Origin: Talinum fruticosum
Lineage: Eukaryota > Streptophyta > Magnoliopsida > Caryophyllales > Talinaceae
DNA length: 64,000 bases
Reading direction: 5' to 3'
Assembly (NCBI GenBank): GCA_021018815.1
Contig: JAITYX010000017.1
Location: 4,774,001-4,838,000, forward strand
Each line of letters begins with the position of its first letter. Positions within the stretch are counted from its first letter, which is position 1. A program made the translations under genes and the position numbers. This document shows, piece after piece, positions 12,129 through 23,870 of this stretch. Under the pieces are notes generated by a model that saw nothing but the letters and a program-made list of their open reading frames with translations, ran no database searches and was not told where the DNA came from.

Positions 12129-15100
12129 GAGATCAACTTTGGGAAAAAAAAAAACAAATTTTAAAATGAGGTGTCTGGTTGATGATTTGATTATTAGAGC
12201 CCACATATCTCTATCAAAATCTATGGAGATTGCATTGGCCATCCACTCTTCAGAGTTTGCAATCTAATTTAATTTAAACCACGTTAATATGCAGATTATA
12301 TGAAGATATCAATTACTAATTGTATTGCTCACAATTTCCTCCGGGCATCATTGCATGTTCAAGCGCATGGGAATCCTTTCAACTTTTATAAAGATAACAA
12401 TCTTAATACCTCGTCTGCTAAATTTCATGAACACTTTTACCTATGTTTTCAGAAAAGCAATATACATAATGAAAAATTTTGTCCGATTCAACCATCCCAA
12501 TTTGTTTGACTAAACAAATACGATCACAAGTTATTTGTACGAATTTTCTAAATCTAGAAACAAATTTTCTCCACATATATTGTCCAAATTGATTTTAAAC
12601 TGAACAAAATCTTGTGTCTTAATCAAAATAAATTTAAAAAAACTAGGTATTAAATTAAAATCTTCATCCCGTCCTTGTGCCACTAGGAAATGAAAAAGGC
12701 CTAGAAGGCAAGGGGTTGTGCAAAACAAAAACCAAAATTTACAGTTTCTAAAGCTAGTAATAAATATGCCGTTACAATTTGATGTCTCACTCTGACATCT
12801 TTTCCTCAATGCAATGCAACAAGCATACCAGCTTCTTATACCGATGGAGGAAGAATTACATGGAATCTCATAATCTAGTATTAAATTTTTCGAGCGCAAA
12901 ATATGGAAAGATAACGATGCAAAATTTTGGGGACATTACAAGTTCTATCAACTTAAGTCAAAATTACGAGCAAAACAAACAGAAGGCACCACCTGTCATT
13001 CTTGAACAATAACATGAAGAAAATGTCCTCCCTTGCAGAGAAGCCAACAGTTCTCATAATTTGAAGGCACTCCTCAGTACTTCCGCTGCCAAAACAAAAG
13101 GGAGAAAACATGAGATCCATTCCATACGAAAAGTCTGTTTCTGAGCATATGTGACATTGTGAATCTAACATCAGCCAGCAAAAAAAAGCAACAAAAAGAG
13201 GAGGTAATTGATTTCACATTTATCAGTTGCATGTCCCAGAATGCCAAACTAGGTCGAAAAGAAATTAGAAGTTACAATTATGAGGTTAGCAAAGAAGTTA
13301 GAAGTTATGAGTATGAGGTTAAAAATCACGAGCGGAGTTACTATGTCGGTAAAATTTTCAATTATGAGGTCGAAAAGACTGGTGTGTGAAAAGAGTAAAA
13401 ACATCAGATTAACGAAAAAAGAGGGACGCAGAGAAGTCTACGACAAGACCAAGGATACTTACTATGTCGGTAAAATTTTCAACAATTATATTTCCCCAAT
13501 TTCCTCATCATCAGTCCCAGGTCACAATATTTGAATTTCGACATTCCTATGAAAAAGTGAAAATGAAGCAAAAACAAAATTGGAAAATGGCGGTCTGACC
13601 GTGGGTAGGCAGGGTTGCCCGAGTTTTCCAGGCTGAGTGGGTTAGATCGGGTTTTTCCGTTTCATTGATTGGAACACGCTTTGCGTGGCGGTTCACGGTC
13701 CAACCAGTTGGACTGGCCGGTCCAGTCCGGTTTTCTTAACATTGACCACAACCCCACAAAACACACCAACACATTTTTTATAAAGAAAAGGAAAGAATCA
13801 TAAGAGGGCAGGAAGGGGGATGGGCAAGGCAACAGGGATGATTACTTTTAATCTGCAACTTGGACTCCTCATTTTCCCTCAAACACGTGTTGAACATTCT
13901 GCACTTGGACATAGATATAAACACTCGACACATCATTGTAGACCAAAAATGTTTTCCCATCGCAAAGACACACAGAGGAACAACACGAACTTCATATATC
14001 CCTTTTCTACTCAATCCAGAAACAAGATTGGACGTTATTCTGGTTCGTCTCCATTTTTGTGAAACTATTCCTCAAGCAAGGCAGCTGATAAGTCATCAAA
14101 AAGTGTGTGTGAATAATGGAAAAGGAATGCTTTCATACTATCTAATGACAAGAAATCTCTTGAATTTGAGAATCAAAATCAAGACAAAAAGAACTCGTAG
14201 GTCAAGGAGATTTTAAATTAAATGTGCAAGACAATTCTCTTCAAAACTTGTGGAGCCCGACCAAATACCCATGTTAGACACTCTTGATACTTCAACATAG
14301 GTATGGGCAAGTCAAGTAACATCACCTTGCAGATTTCATCTAGGGTGCCAGCTTCACAAAATTCAGCCATGCTCATTTGCATGATTTGAACCCCAGTGAG
14401 ACCAGGGGAAGGGGAGATTAAGCCAAGTGATATTGATAATCAACCGCATGAATTGTGCACTGTGAACTCTGACACAACAGAAATCAATGTCTGTGGTTCA
14501 CAACAGGAGAGGTGTCTCCTACAAGAGACAATGCAGCGAACATGGGTTATGCCATGGTATCTCCTGCATGGAGACTATTGCACCAGGGTGTTATTTGTTC
14601 TCAACCAGACAGATATATGAGGACCCCACTGAAGGAGAGAGGAATTATAAGAACTATAAATTAAATCAAAGCCTGTAGCAAATGAAATAACATTTGGGGG
14701 GGATAGACCCCACTCTCTTATGGATAAAGTTGGCTGCATGGTCAGTGGTTATGCTTAGTTTCTTTATTTCCGGGGAGCTCTAATTCCAATTCCAACCTTT
14801 TTCTTTTTCTTTTTCATTCCTATACCCAAAACAACTGCATCACTTTAAGTGGATAGACTTTTTGGAATTAATGCATCATAAGCAAGCACAAAATTTGATA
14901 GATAACATACGTAGCTAAAGATTATCATGGGATGTGTTGACTGGGTATTAGGTTAAACAAGTTTCATAAGAAGGGCAACAATCTAATCCATTTCGAACTT
15001 AGAACAAAAAGGGGAGAAATGATAGGGCATTTTAATTTATATTTATCAATTCAATAACTATGTTGGATGGGGCACTAGAAAGAAGATACTAGCAACATAA

Positions 15101-15567
15101 TACAGAGATTCCAAAGAGCAAAACAGTAGTAATGACTAATATGATTACATTATTCTTCTCTTTTAAACCTTACGAGGACTTTACGGTCAAAAGTACACGA
15201 TCATTCAATTTTCTACTGTGTTCTTGTAACACCATTCAATTTTCTTTTGAAACTTACAAGAACATAACTCAATTTTTTTTCCAGCAGAAAAGGGTGTTAT
15301 GTCAAGTGCTTAAGACACGTAAGGCCAATGATCTTTGTCAATAAGCAAGAAATAAAGGCCATAAAAATTAAAAATGGACTAATTTAAACAAAAACTAAAA
15401 CGAACACTTAAGTTAATATTCCAGTTACTTCCAATTCTTCTGAATTAGTCATTATTCAATAACTAGGAGTAGGTGAAAGAGTCACAAATTCTTATGGAGA
15501 CCAAATGGGTTTAATTGCTAACTGGAAACAATAAAACAAACAAGAATGAGAATAAAAATTCCAAGCA
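12129..15567. other. Intergenic DNA with exon-like relics
   Basis: No complete gene was recognised. Two minus-strand patches look exon-like (near 12993-13085 and 14335-14400; see findings). A 23-base motif beginning TACTATGTCGGTAAAATTTT occurs twice, at about 13338 and 13460. The GC-rich patch 13590-13735 (CCGGTCCAGTCCGG, GGTTAGATCGGG) resembles the subterminal DNA of the hAT-like MITE at 32318. Confidence 0.45.
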
Positions 15568-16805
15568 CTAAACACACAACATAAAATGATTTTACTTAAA
15601 AATAATTTTCTTTAAGAAAAATAGTATTAAAGGAAACAATCCATTAAAACTCTAGTTAGCGTCGTCAATGATGCCTCCTTGAATGAAACGATGAAAGGTG
15701 AACAATGTGCATGCTCGGATAAGGTGATCACCCGGAAATGTCAATCAACAATGATTTCAATGAGGCCAAAACACTTTATAAAACAATAGTACACACATAC
15801 TTTTGGAGTGGAGAAGATAGGTTGAGAAAAGATGTTGACATAATTAATACCTTTCTTAGGACTTGTACGAACACTTCTAAAGAACTTTTAGAAAAAGAGA
15901 TCTAAATCAAGATAAAGGTAGAGTAGAGAGTAGTGGGGTGCCTCTCCAAACTAGTGTAAGGGTGTATAGGGGATTTTGAGTTCAAAGTTTCAATGGTGTA
16001 AAAACTCAAAGTGCAAAATTAAATAATGAGTTTTATGATGGTCATTAACCGCCTTATTAAAGAGCCTTAACCTTTAATTGACCTTCATGAACCTAGCCAC
16101 AATTCTTGCAAAAATCATTTAACATGTGCAAATCAAAAATACCCTTGTGCTAATTAGCATCAGCTCTAATTGGACATAATAATAATAATAATAATAATAA
16201 CAATAATAATAATAATTTTAATTTTAAGTTTGTGGGTTGTTAATTAGCACATTAGAATGGACACATTTTAGATGATTTTTGTAAGGATTGTGGCTAGATT
16301 CATGAAGGTTGATCAAAGGTCAAGCTCTTAAGTAGGGGGTTAATGGCCACCATAAAGCTTATGATTAAATTTTGCACTTTAATGGAGATTTTTGAGTGGT
16401 GACACTATTGAAACTTTGAGTTCAAAATCCGTTACAAACACCCCTGCACTAGCTTGGAGAGGCACTACATCTCTACTCTACTTTTATCTTGATTTAGTTC
16501 TCTTTTTCTAAAAGTTCTTTAGAAGTGTTCTTACAAGTCCTAAAAAGGTACTAATCATATCAACATCTTCTCTCAACCTATCTTCTCTACTCTAAAAGTG
16601 TTTGTGTGTATTATTGTTTTATAAAGTGTTCTAGCCTCATTGAAATCTGTGTTCATTAACATTGTCAAGTGATCACCTCATTTAAGCATGCACGCCATTC
16701 CCTTCTAGATTTTTAATGGATTGTTTCCTTTAACAATATTTATATTTTTTAAAGAAAATTATTTTTAAGTCAACATCGTTTTACATTGATCGGTGTTTAT
16801 CTTAG
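15568..16805. repeat. 1.2 kb imperfect palindrome around a (TAA)n core
   Basis: The left arm (about 15568-16170) and right arm (about 16220-16805) are reverse complements of each other. Shared blocks in mirrored order include GAAACAATCCATTAAAA, CACTTTATAAAACAATA, AGAACTTTTAGAAAAAGAGA, AAATCAAGATAAA and CTTCATGAA. By eye about 80% of bases pair. The centre is a (TAA)n microsatellite at 16177-16216. It has no coding capacity. It may be a foldback-type element or two inverted copies of one repeat, such as solo LTRs. Confidence 0.85.
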
Positions 16806-16811
16806 TTTAAA

Positions 16812-18330
16812 AGCGTGTCCCGAGTGTGCCTAGGCGCACCTCCGGGCTTTTGGGGGTCAAGCACAGCCCCTCCAAAAAGCCCAAAGAGCGCGCGCTTTTG
16901 GGCTTTTTGACAGGGCGTGCTTTGGCCCTAGGTACGGGGCTTTCTGGGTTAAGGTTACTGTTTGTTGATTTTTTAAAAAAAAAAAAAGGAAAGAAGGCTT
17001 TACGGGTTAAAGCTCCGCGTGCTAGCTTACTTGTTTGGAGACCCGATGCTGACTGGGAAGTGAACCGGCAAACCTAGCTTCGTGAGACCTTCCCCCTTCA
17101 TCTTCCTCCTCGGCCTACAAACATCCCGCGACTCCCTTTGCATTTTCCGGTGCCGATCTTGGTGTTTTTGGGCACTGACATGGTCATTGACTACCAGGTA
17201 TGTCATCCTTTCTTCTACTTCTTCTTCCGTTTTCCTCTTCCTTCTACTTCTTCTTTTCCTTCCTTTTTCCTCCTTTCTTCTTCTTCCGTCTTCCTCTTCC
17301 TTCTTCTTCTTTTTCCTTACTTTTTCCTCCTTTCTTCTTCCTGTTTCCGGAAAACTCTTCCTTCTTCTTATTCTTTCCTCTTCCTTCTTCTGCCCTGCTC
17401 TTCTTTTTCTTCCTTTGGTTTCGGCTCTTCCTTCTTTTTCTTCTTTTTCCTCTTCCTTCTTCTTCTCAGCTCTTCGTCTTTTTCTTTCTCTGTTTTCGGG
17501 CTCTTCCGGACTCCCTCTTCCAGTGTTAAGGGGCAGCGACCCTTCTTTTTTTAATCTTATGAGCCGAGTGTATCAGTGGGTTTTTATTTGTAATTGTTTA
17601 GTGAATTGTGCTATATTTTTGTGTTTCTTTTTTATTCCTAGTGTTATATTTTAATTGTTTTTTATTGTCGATGTCTAAAAAAATTGCTTTTATTGTGATA
17701 ATTTTTGTAGTGAATTGTGTTGATTATTGTGATTTGAATGGAGGATCAACTCGATTCGGGTTCAATCTCCTCCTCTAGAGCTTTAGACCCCGAAAGAAAG
17801 TATGGTACACAAGATGAGAGCAATAACAATAGTTTCTTTTGCAATTTTTATGGAGTTAAGACCATGGGGAAGTGTTTCGACTTAAACAACATTTGGAATT
17901 AGATGATGATGATGATGTGGAGGCGGAGAATGTGGTGTTAGATGATGATAATGATGATGCTTAGTTGACCTTTGGTGGCTTACAAACTACTTTGCTTTGA
18001 GTGTTATTTTCTATGACTACTTTGCTCTGTGTTATTTTCTATGACTATGCGTGCTTGTTTTATTTTAGACTTTTAAGTGTGTGTTTTGAGATATTTGAAT
18101 GTCAGATTTCGTTCTTAAGACTATGTGGTGCTTTTAGTAGATAAAATGTTGTCTAAACACTGTTTTGATGTACTATCTTTCTTATTTCTCAAAAACTATG
18201 GGTTGGGAATGAATTTCAAACATTTTTATGTAAATAGTGCACCTCGTTCCAAAGGCTTGCGCCTTCGCCTCGAAGCCTGTGCCCGAGGTCCAACGCTTTT
18301 TTCACCTTGGGCTTTTTTAACTAAGGTGTT
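16812..18330 (+). mobile_element. Internally deleted hAT-type transposon
   Basis: GC-rich ends (16812-16930 with AGGCGCACCTCCGGGC-type words; 18240-18325 with GCGCCTTCGCCTCG-type words) bracket about 1.5 kb. Inside are a polypyrimidine tract with apparent splice donor (17150-17540) and a short transposase remnant (17738-17959). The remnant is a BED-type zinc finger followed at once by an acidic tail, so the catalytic core is gone. Exact termini and an 8-bp target duplication could not be fixed. The hAT assignment rests on the BED finger and acidic end. Confidence 0.6.
17738..17959 (+). pseudogene. hAT transposase remnant: BED finger joined to acidic C-terminus
   Basis: An ATG at 17738 opens 54 codons reading through DPERKYGTQDE and FFCNFYGVKTMG, the first half of a BED zinc finger; the second Cys of the usual C-x2-C is Tyr here. 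The frame stops at 17900-17902. A one-base shift near 17868-17875 restores RLKQHLEL, the His-containing second half. That frame then runs directly into DDDDDVEAENVVLDDDNDDA and a TAG ending at 17959. The acidic stretch resembles the extreme C-terminus of plant hAT transposases, so several hundred residues, including the catalytic core and dimerisation region, are missing. The protein is not functional. Confidence 0.6.
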
Positions 18331-18748
18331 TAGTGGTGGAAATTTCCGTTCTCCTTCTTGTTTTTTTATTGTTTTTAGGTGGCAATTAGACAAATTGTGC
18401 TAGATAAGAATTTGAGACGATCGCCTAGATGATTCATCTCTTTCACCTATTCCTAGTCTAATGTACAAGAATTGGATGTAAATAGAATATTAATTTAAGT
18501 TCCCATTTTAATTTTTTAGCACTTTATTTCTTGCTTATTGACTAGAGAATTGGGCTTACGTGTCATACGTGTCATAAGCATGTGGCATAACACCCTCTTC
18601 TATAGAAAAAGAAAAATAAACTATTTTCTTTTAAGTTTCGCAAGAAAATGTGAGAAAATTGTAGAGTGTTCCAGTTCTAAATAAAAAGGAGTACAAGGAC
18701 AAAATAAAAGAACCACTTCAGTCACATCCCAGCTATAGATGATGAGGA
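18331..18748. other. Intergenic DNA and neuroguidin 3' flank
   Basis: No gene is seen. The part next to 18748 is probably the 3' UTR of the minus-strand neuroguidin gene. On the minus strand, CTATAG followed by a short frame ending in TGA (around 18705-18725) could be an alternative last exon of that gene. Confidence 0.4.
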
Positions 18749-21700
18749 TTAAGGAGTTTTATAAGATGCTTCACAGACGATATTAGCGAATCTCCATACC
18801 TTGCGCTTTTTATGTTTTTTCTCCATGCTGCTGGCAGTGCCAAGGCCTGCTTCCGTGGGCTCATCAGCATCTCCCAGAGGTAAGGTTTTAATCTCATCGT
18901 AGAAATCATCGGCCAGACCACGTAGCCTACAACCAACAGTGGCACAAATATATACCATATCACAATCATGCATTTAAATTTTTTATAAAAAAACATAGTC
19001 AGAAGGTTGACCATTAAACAGATCATACCCATTGGAATGTTTCAGTAATGATTTCATCTTCTTTTTCTCCGCCTTTGTAATAGGAGCACGATTGAAAAGC
19101 TCCTCTTCTCGTTGTTCACGTTGTTCATACTTTTCAATGTATTTAGAAAGTTCTCTACTTTCAGCTCCAACCGTTTCTCTCACCTGTTGGATTCAATGAG
19201 TTGTGAAAATTGAGTATCAGACCAAAACAGAAAATACACAAATTAATAAATTGACAGCATATAGAAATATAAGAAAACTGACCTCTTCAGGTCTTCCGAC
19301 CAGATCATCCATTAAACTCCTAAGGTATTCATTCTGTCTAGCTCTACGTACAGTGTCCTTTACTTTTCTCTGGGCATCTCTCTCGTGCTTTGTCTTCTTA
19401 TCTTCCTCCATAGTAGTAGGGGCAATTTTTGGAGGCCGATACACACCGTAGTCGTCCTAGGGTTCATAGCAAAATTTAGACATTCATTTTGAATATCTTT
19501 CACATAAGAAAAGTAATACACAAGGGGAAATTCAGACCAAGGGCTTAAAGATAACATCTAGCATTTGATAACCACTTTGCAGTAAAAATACTTACATCAC
19601 CAGCAGTATCTGTTTTACTGATAAGCATATCTGGATTAGGGCGGTATCTTAACAGATCCTCTGACTTCTGGGTTGCTTCTTCTGCATCTTCAGTAGTTTC
19701 TGCTTTTACTGCATCAGATGCAGCAGCCGATAATAGCCTTTCAATTCGATAGCCACACTTCTTGTCTATTGGTCGTATCTGCACAGTAATTTATGGTGCA
19801 AAACTTAAAACCCGCATAATAGCATTATAAGAGTGCAACATCAATAAACATTATGAGTAGACTAACCTTCTCCAGAAATAATCTTATCTCCACAAGACTG
19901 CGGACAACTGGATGCCCTTCTATTGACAATCCTTTTGCCTTACGAAGGAGATAATAGACAAGAGATTGACAATAACTTACAAGGAGCAAATGCTTCGCCT
20001 CTAGATAGCTTATCCCCCTTCTGTTGGGAATTGCTTTGCTTTCACCTAATAAAAAAGAAAGAAAACACGACATCAAAGACAATAAACTAGTAAATGTCGT
20101 ACAGAAATTGTATGAGGTAAGCTTCCAGTAATTTTTGATCCAGTAAATATAAGTGAGCACATTCAAGGAATTCCAATTTCTATCATCTATATTAGAGGAG
20201 AACCTTGCAAAAATAACATGGTGTGTATGAGTATGCTCATCAACCCCCCAAAAAAAAGGCTCTTAAGAGTGTATTTGTTCACTCATCAAAAAAAAGAAAA
20301 AAATTGAAAATGTATGGACCTTTGTTGGTTGATGATTTCATGTACCTTCAGTAAACTTGTCAATGAGTGGTTTGCAGCACTTCTCTCAAAGTACAGGGCT
20401 AAGAGCTAATGTGTGTAAATAATATATTTATGTAAATGGTGTCGGTGAAGATACAAAGCAACAGCTCTCGTCAGTTAGAGCTTTCAGCATGGTCAATTCC
20501 CTATAGATGACCCGAGTGTCCCTTTGTCTCATTCTAAGAGGAAAATTGATTATTGTACTTGCATTGTGGACAAAATTTGAAAAGGATCAAGAGTTTGTCA
20601 TCCACGCAATATTACTATTCCTATTCTGCACATGTAACATCTTCAACACCTTGCTGACGTCCATCATGACCTATTGGGCATCAGCAAAGCATTATAAAGA
20701 GCATTGAGCACATCTGTGGGAATTTCTTATGGGGAGGTAATAACAAGCATCACATTCCCTAGGTTAGTTGGGATTTAGTGTGCAGTGCAAGAAGGATAAA
20801 TATCAGAAACTGCAGGATTTGGAACATTGCAGCCATTATGGACCACCTATATCATCTTAAAGCTGATATATTGTGGGCCAAACAGGTACATGAAGTTCAC
20901 TTGAAGGGTCATGAGTTTTGCACTTACAAATCTCCTACAGATGACAGCTGCAACTGAAAAGCTAGTATTGGAATAAACTGAATAATCTAAAGAGAAATTT
21001 AAATTTATATACACCAATGGCAAATGATCTGGTTATGCAAAGGGGATATTTTCTATTAAGAACGGTTACACTTGGCTTCTGGGGCAAAGACAGATATTTC
21101 AGTGATGGAAGTGATTTGATCAGCTGCCCCCAAACCTTAGCTAAAGTGTAATTTATGGTTTGTGCTTCATGGTAGAATTTCGACAAGGAAAGAGCTGATG
21201 CAACTGAGAATTGCCATCACTGAACAACATTGTATCTTCTGCAGTATCTCACAGTTAAGAATATTTCTCATCTGTTTTTCAAATGCAAGTAGTCTGAGGT
21301 GCTTCAAGGGATCTGCAGTTCAGCCGATTTTTACCATACAAATACTTTAGTGGGATGTTTGAGGTAGCATTACATATAGGACAACTCAACTTCAGGAGGC
21401 AAATGATGGCAGGAGCCATCATTGCCAGTACAGTCAATCACTTGTGGGTGAAAAGATCCTCCACGATATTGACTTGATACTAATGCGACAGCAGCAGCTT
21501 ATTCAAAGAATAAAAACACAAAATTCGTTTGACTTGTAAGAATTCAGCTATATAGAGGGAACTCAGCATTGACAATGGACATTCATCAAACAGATTATCA
21601 TGTGCATAGACTTCATCAATCATAAATGGAAAATGATAATTCCTCCTAAATGATGGGCCTCTTCCTGTAATGTTATACAGATATAGGCATGTAAATGGTT

Positions 21701-22617
21701 GACTTAAGCAAAATATAATTTTATTCCAGCCAGAAATAGAACAATAGCATTTTGTGCTTTCTTTTACAATTTTATCTCTCTTTTTACTTGAAAATAAGAA
21801 ACTTTTTAAAAGCCGTATTGGTTTTCTCTAGTTTGTTAGAGGTCTTAACAACCCACGATTTTTTACACCTGTATTAGAAGAGACAACAACGAAACTTCCA
21901 CTATAACACACATAAGAATATAAGACACTGCGAGAAATCTTCAGCTTTATACAGTTCAACACAGCTCTGGAAGCAGTGTTATCGATTGTTTGCTTAACCT
22001 CCACCCATTTTGGCCTCAATCACAAAGTTTTGCATTACCACTAATCCCCCCCAAAAAAAAAAAAACAAAAAAGCACACGTAGTTGGGTTGTTTATCAATT
22101 AACCAAAACAAAATCAGCGTACTTTTTGCAACTCTTATCATAAACCACGCCTTTTTTTCAATAAAGCATTGCACTGAAATCTCTAAGAAATTTATAGAAA
22201 AACAAGCTCACCCTGGTAATTAAAGCTTGAACTTTGCTTGTGACATTGTCTAAACCTTCCTTCATCTCTTTCAACACCTCGATCAACTGAGGCACTTCTC
22301 TAACAACGTAAACAAAACAATGTCACAAACAATAACCACTGCATGAACTTAGAGGCCTAACCTATATGATTCCGATTCTCCAATTTGTCAAATTATAAAA
22401 TTTTCAAACATTAACCAATAGCCCACCCAATTCAACATGAATATTTTAAACCTATATTATCATCCATCATACTTATTACCATTTAGTGGTTCACTGGAAA
22501 TTCCTACATCCTACAGCTTTTCCTTTTTTTTTGGGGGGTGGGGGGTTGGCGGGAGGTCATCTGAACTTACTTGTGTACCTTCTCATCCTGAATGGTGCCA
22601 TTTTCTCTCTCCTCCAT
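18749..22617 (-). CDS. NGDN: Neuroguidin-like protein (Sas10/Utp3/C1D family), seven exons
   Basis: In coding order the exons are 22617-22571, 22299-22212, 20045-19867, 19778-19596, 19456-19283, 19183-19029 and 18926-18749. All introns are GT-AG and the phases join correctly, giving about 334 residues, normal for plant neuroguidins. The N-terminal Sas10/C1D domain includes VPQLIEVLKEMKEGLDNVTS, SYLEAKHLLLVSYCQSLVYY and RSLVEIRLFLEKIRPIDKK. The middle has YRPPKIAPT and RSLMDDLVGRPEEVRE. The C-terminus has DDFYDEIKTLPL and a basic KKHKKRK tail, probably nucleolar targeting. Family members act in the small-subunit processome during 18S rRNA maturation. Exon 3 carries a 1-bp deletion in the C5 run at 20014-20018 that shifts frame in the expected GGISYLEAK region. 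The last exon may instead splice at CGCAAG|GTATGG, changing only the final residues. Confidence 0.88.
20500..21620 (+). mobile_element. Degraded LINE relic in neuroguidin intron 2
   Basis: This lies antisense to the host gene. Broken frames read LINE-like peptides: RT C-terminal type before about 20760 and a zinc-binding RT region (zf-RVT) around 21130-21310, with ISHLFFKCK near 21266. Stops and frameshifts occur throughout. It belongs to a different and older LINE lineage than the copies in the SABRE introns, which have a different 3' end. Confidence 0.5.
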
Positions 22618-22796
22618 CCCTATACTATCAAGATAAAGCACACAGTTCTGCAACAAACATTAGGCAGATCCACGAAAGAAAAAAACAACAGGTGAGGAAT
22701 AAAACACATAAGCTTTAAAATTTTAAAACTAGCCATATTAATGTAAATTGACAATCCAACAGAAAATGAGAATATATGTGTTAAATATAAAGGAAA

Positions 22797-22895
22797 AAGG
22801 GTTGAAGTGCTATATAAAATTTTGATGAAACATATTTACCCTTTTTTGGGTAAATTACAAGGATAAAATTGTCTCAATACACTTATGTCACTTCA
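22797..22895 (+). repeat. Dispersed repeat end, copy 2
   Basis: This is the reverse-complement counterpart of 11394-11505 (shared AGGGTTGAAGTG, ATATTTACCC, AAATTGTC). A TATA-like GTGCTATATAAAATTT lies inside it at about 22808-22823. Confidence 0.5.
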
Positions 22896-23870
22896 GTTTC
22901 CTCTACTCCCCTCCCCCAACGTTAGTTTCCCTCTTCTCTCTGAATTATCTCCTTCTCAAATTCACATTGCTTCATTTCTCCCACCTCCTACCTTCTCTGA
23001 TCTCTCTTTCTCTAAATTCGTGAATCTTTTGCAAAATATTCTTCCTCAACGGCTATGAAGCTTCGGATTTGGTCACAATCTTCCGCAAATAATCAAGCCG
23101 CCCGGTAAATTTGTTTCGATTTGTTAACCAATTTCTTTGTTTTTTTCTTTGTTCGATTTGGCTACCAATTCAAGTCAGTTATTTATTTGTAAATTATTTT
23201 TTTGGTCAATTTAAGCAATCAAGCATAATTTGACAGAATCTTCTATCCTCCATTTACATATCAAATTTACAAGTCACCACAGAAGATATTTATCATCATT
23301 TTACAAAAGCAAAGTCTAGAATTCGGGTAGAAGGAGAGAAGACGGGAGGGAGAATGAAATTTCCAGCGAGAGGCAGAGGCACACAGCAACAATTCGGGAT
23401 TGTAGATGTTATCGCCAGCCCACATTATTATATACATTGAACCTTTCGTCTCAAAAGGTAAAAGATAAAACATAGATGTAATTATTGAACATACCAAAAA
23501 CTATTGAACATACCAAAAACGATGGAGAGAGCGAGAGGGAGCCGGAGAGCGAGAGGGAGCCGGATATCAAGAGAAAGAACGAGCCGGAGCGGAAGATGGA
23601 GAGTGAGAGCCGGAGAGAAATAGCCCAGCGATGGCAGAGCGAGAGGGACTCGGAGAGCGAAAGCAACAACGAGCCGGCGAAGAAGGTGAATAGTGAGAGC
23701 CGGAGATAGAGAGCCCAGCGACGGCAGAGAGGGAGCCGGAGAGCGAGAGGGAGCCCGGAGCAGAGACCGGGAGAGAGGGGTGAATGAGGGAGGTCGGGAC
23801 TGCCAGGAGCAAGGAGGCTAATGACAGAACGAGGGAGAGGGAGTTAGGTTAGGGTTTTATTTTATAAAAA
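22896..23870. other. GC-richer, purine-repeat region with orphan gene-start look
   Basis: Downstream of the TATA-like repeat end is a pyrimidine-rich leader-like stretch (22880-23050). It is followed by an ATG at about 23054 (MKLRIWSQSSANNQAA) that runs into a GTAAATTTG donor-like site; no continuing exon was found. From 23521 to 23830 the DNA is built of degenerate GAGAGCGAGAGGGAGCCGGA units, and ORFs there are low-complexity. It may be the body of the transposon whose end is 22797-22895, or a captured promoter/5' UTR. Confidence 0.35.

Noticed and set aside
13159..13534. Glu/Lys/Tyr-rich repeated peptide ORFs
   Set aside because: Short imprecise DNA repeats in AT-rich sequence; no splice signals or domain, and stop codons on either side.
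17082..17654. Long Phe/Leu/Ser-rich ORFs of up to 190 codons
   Set aside because: They come from a CTT/TTC polypyrimidine tract inside the hAT relic; all three forward frames are open for the same reason, so this is not protein-coding evidence.
23451..23812. Ser/Leu- or Glu/Arg-rich ORFs on both strands
   Set aside because: They are by-products of the GAGAGCGAGAGGGAGCCG purine repeat; no domain and no splice context.
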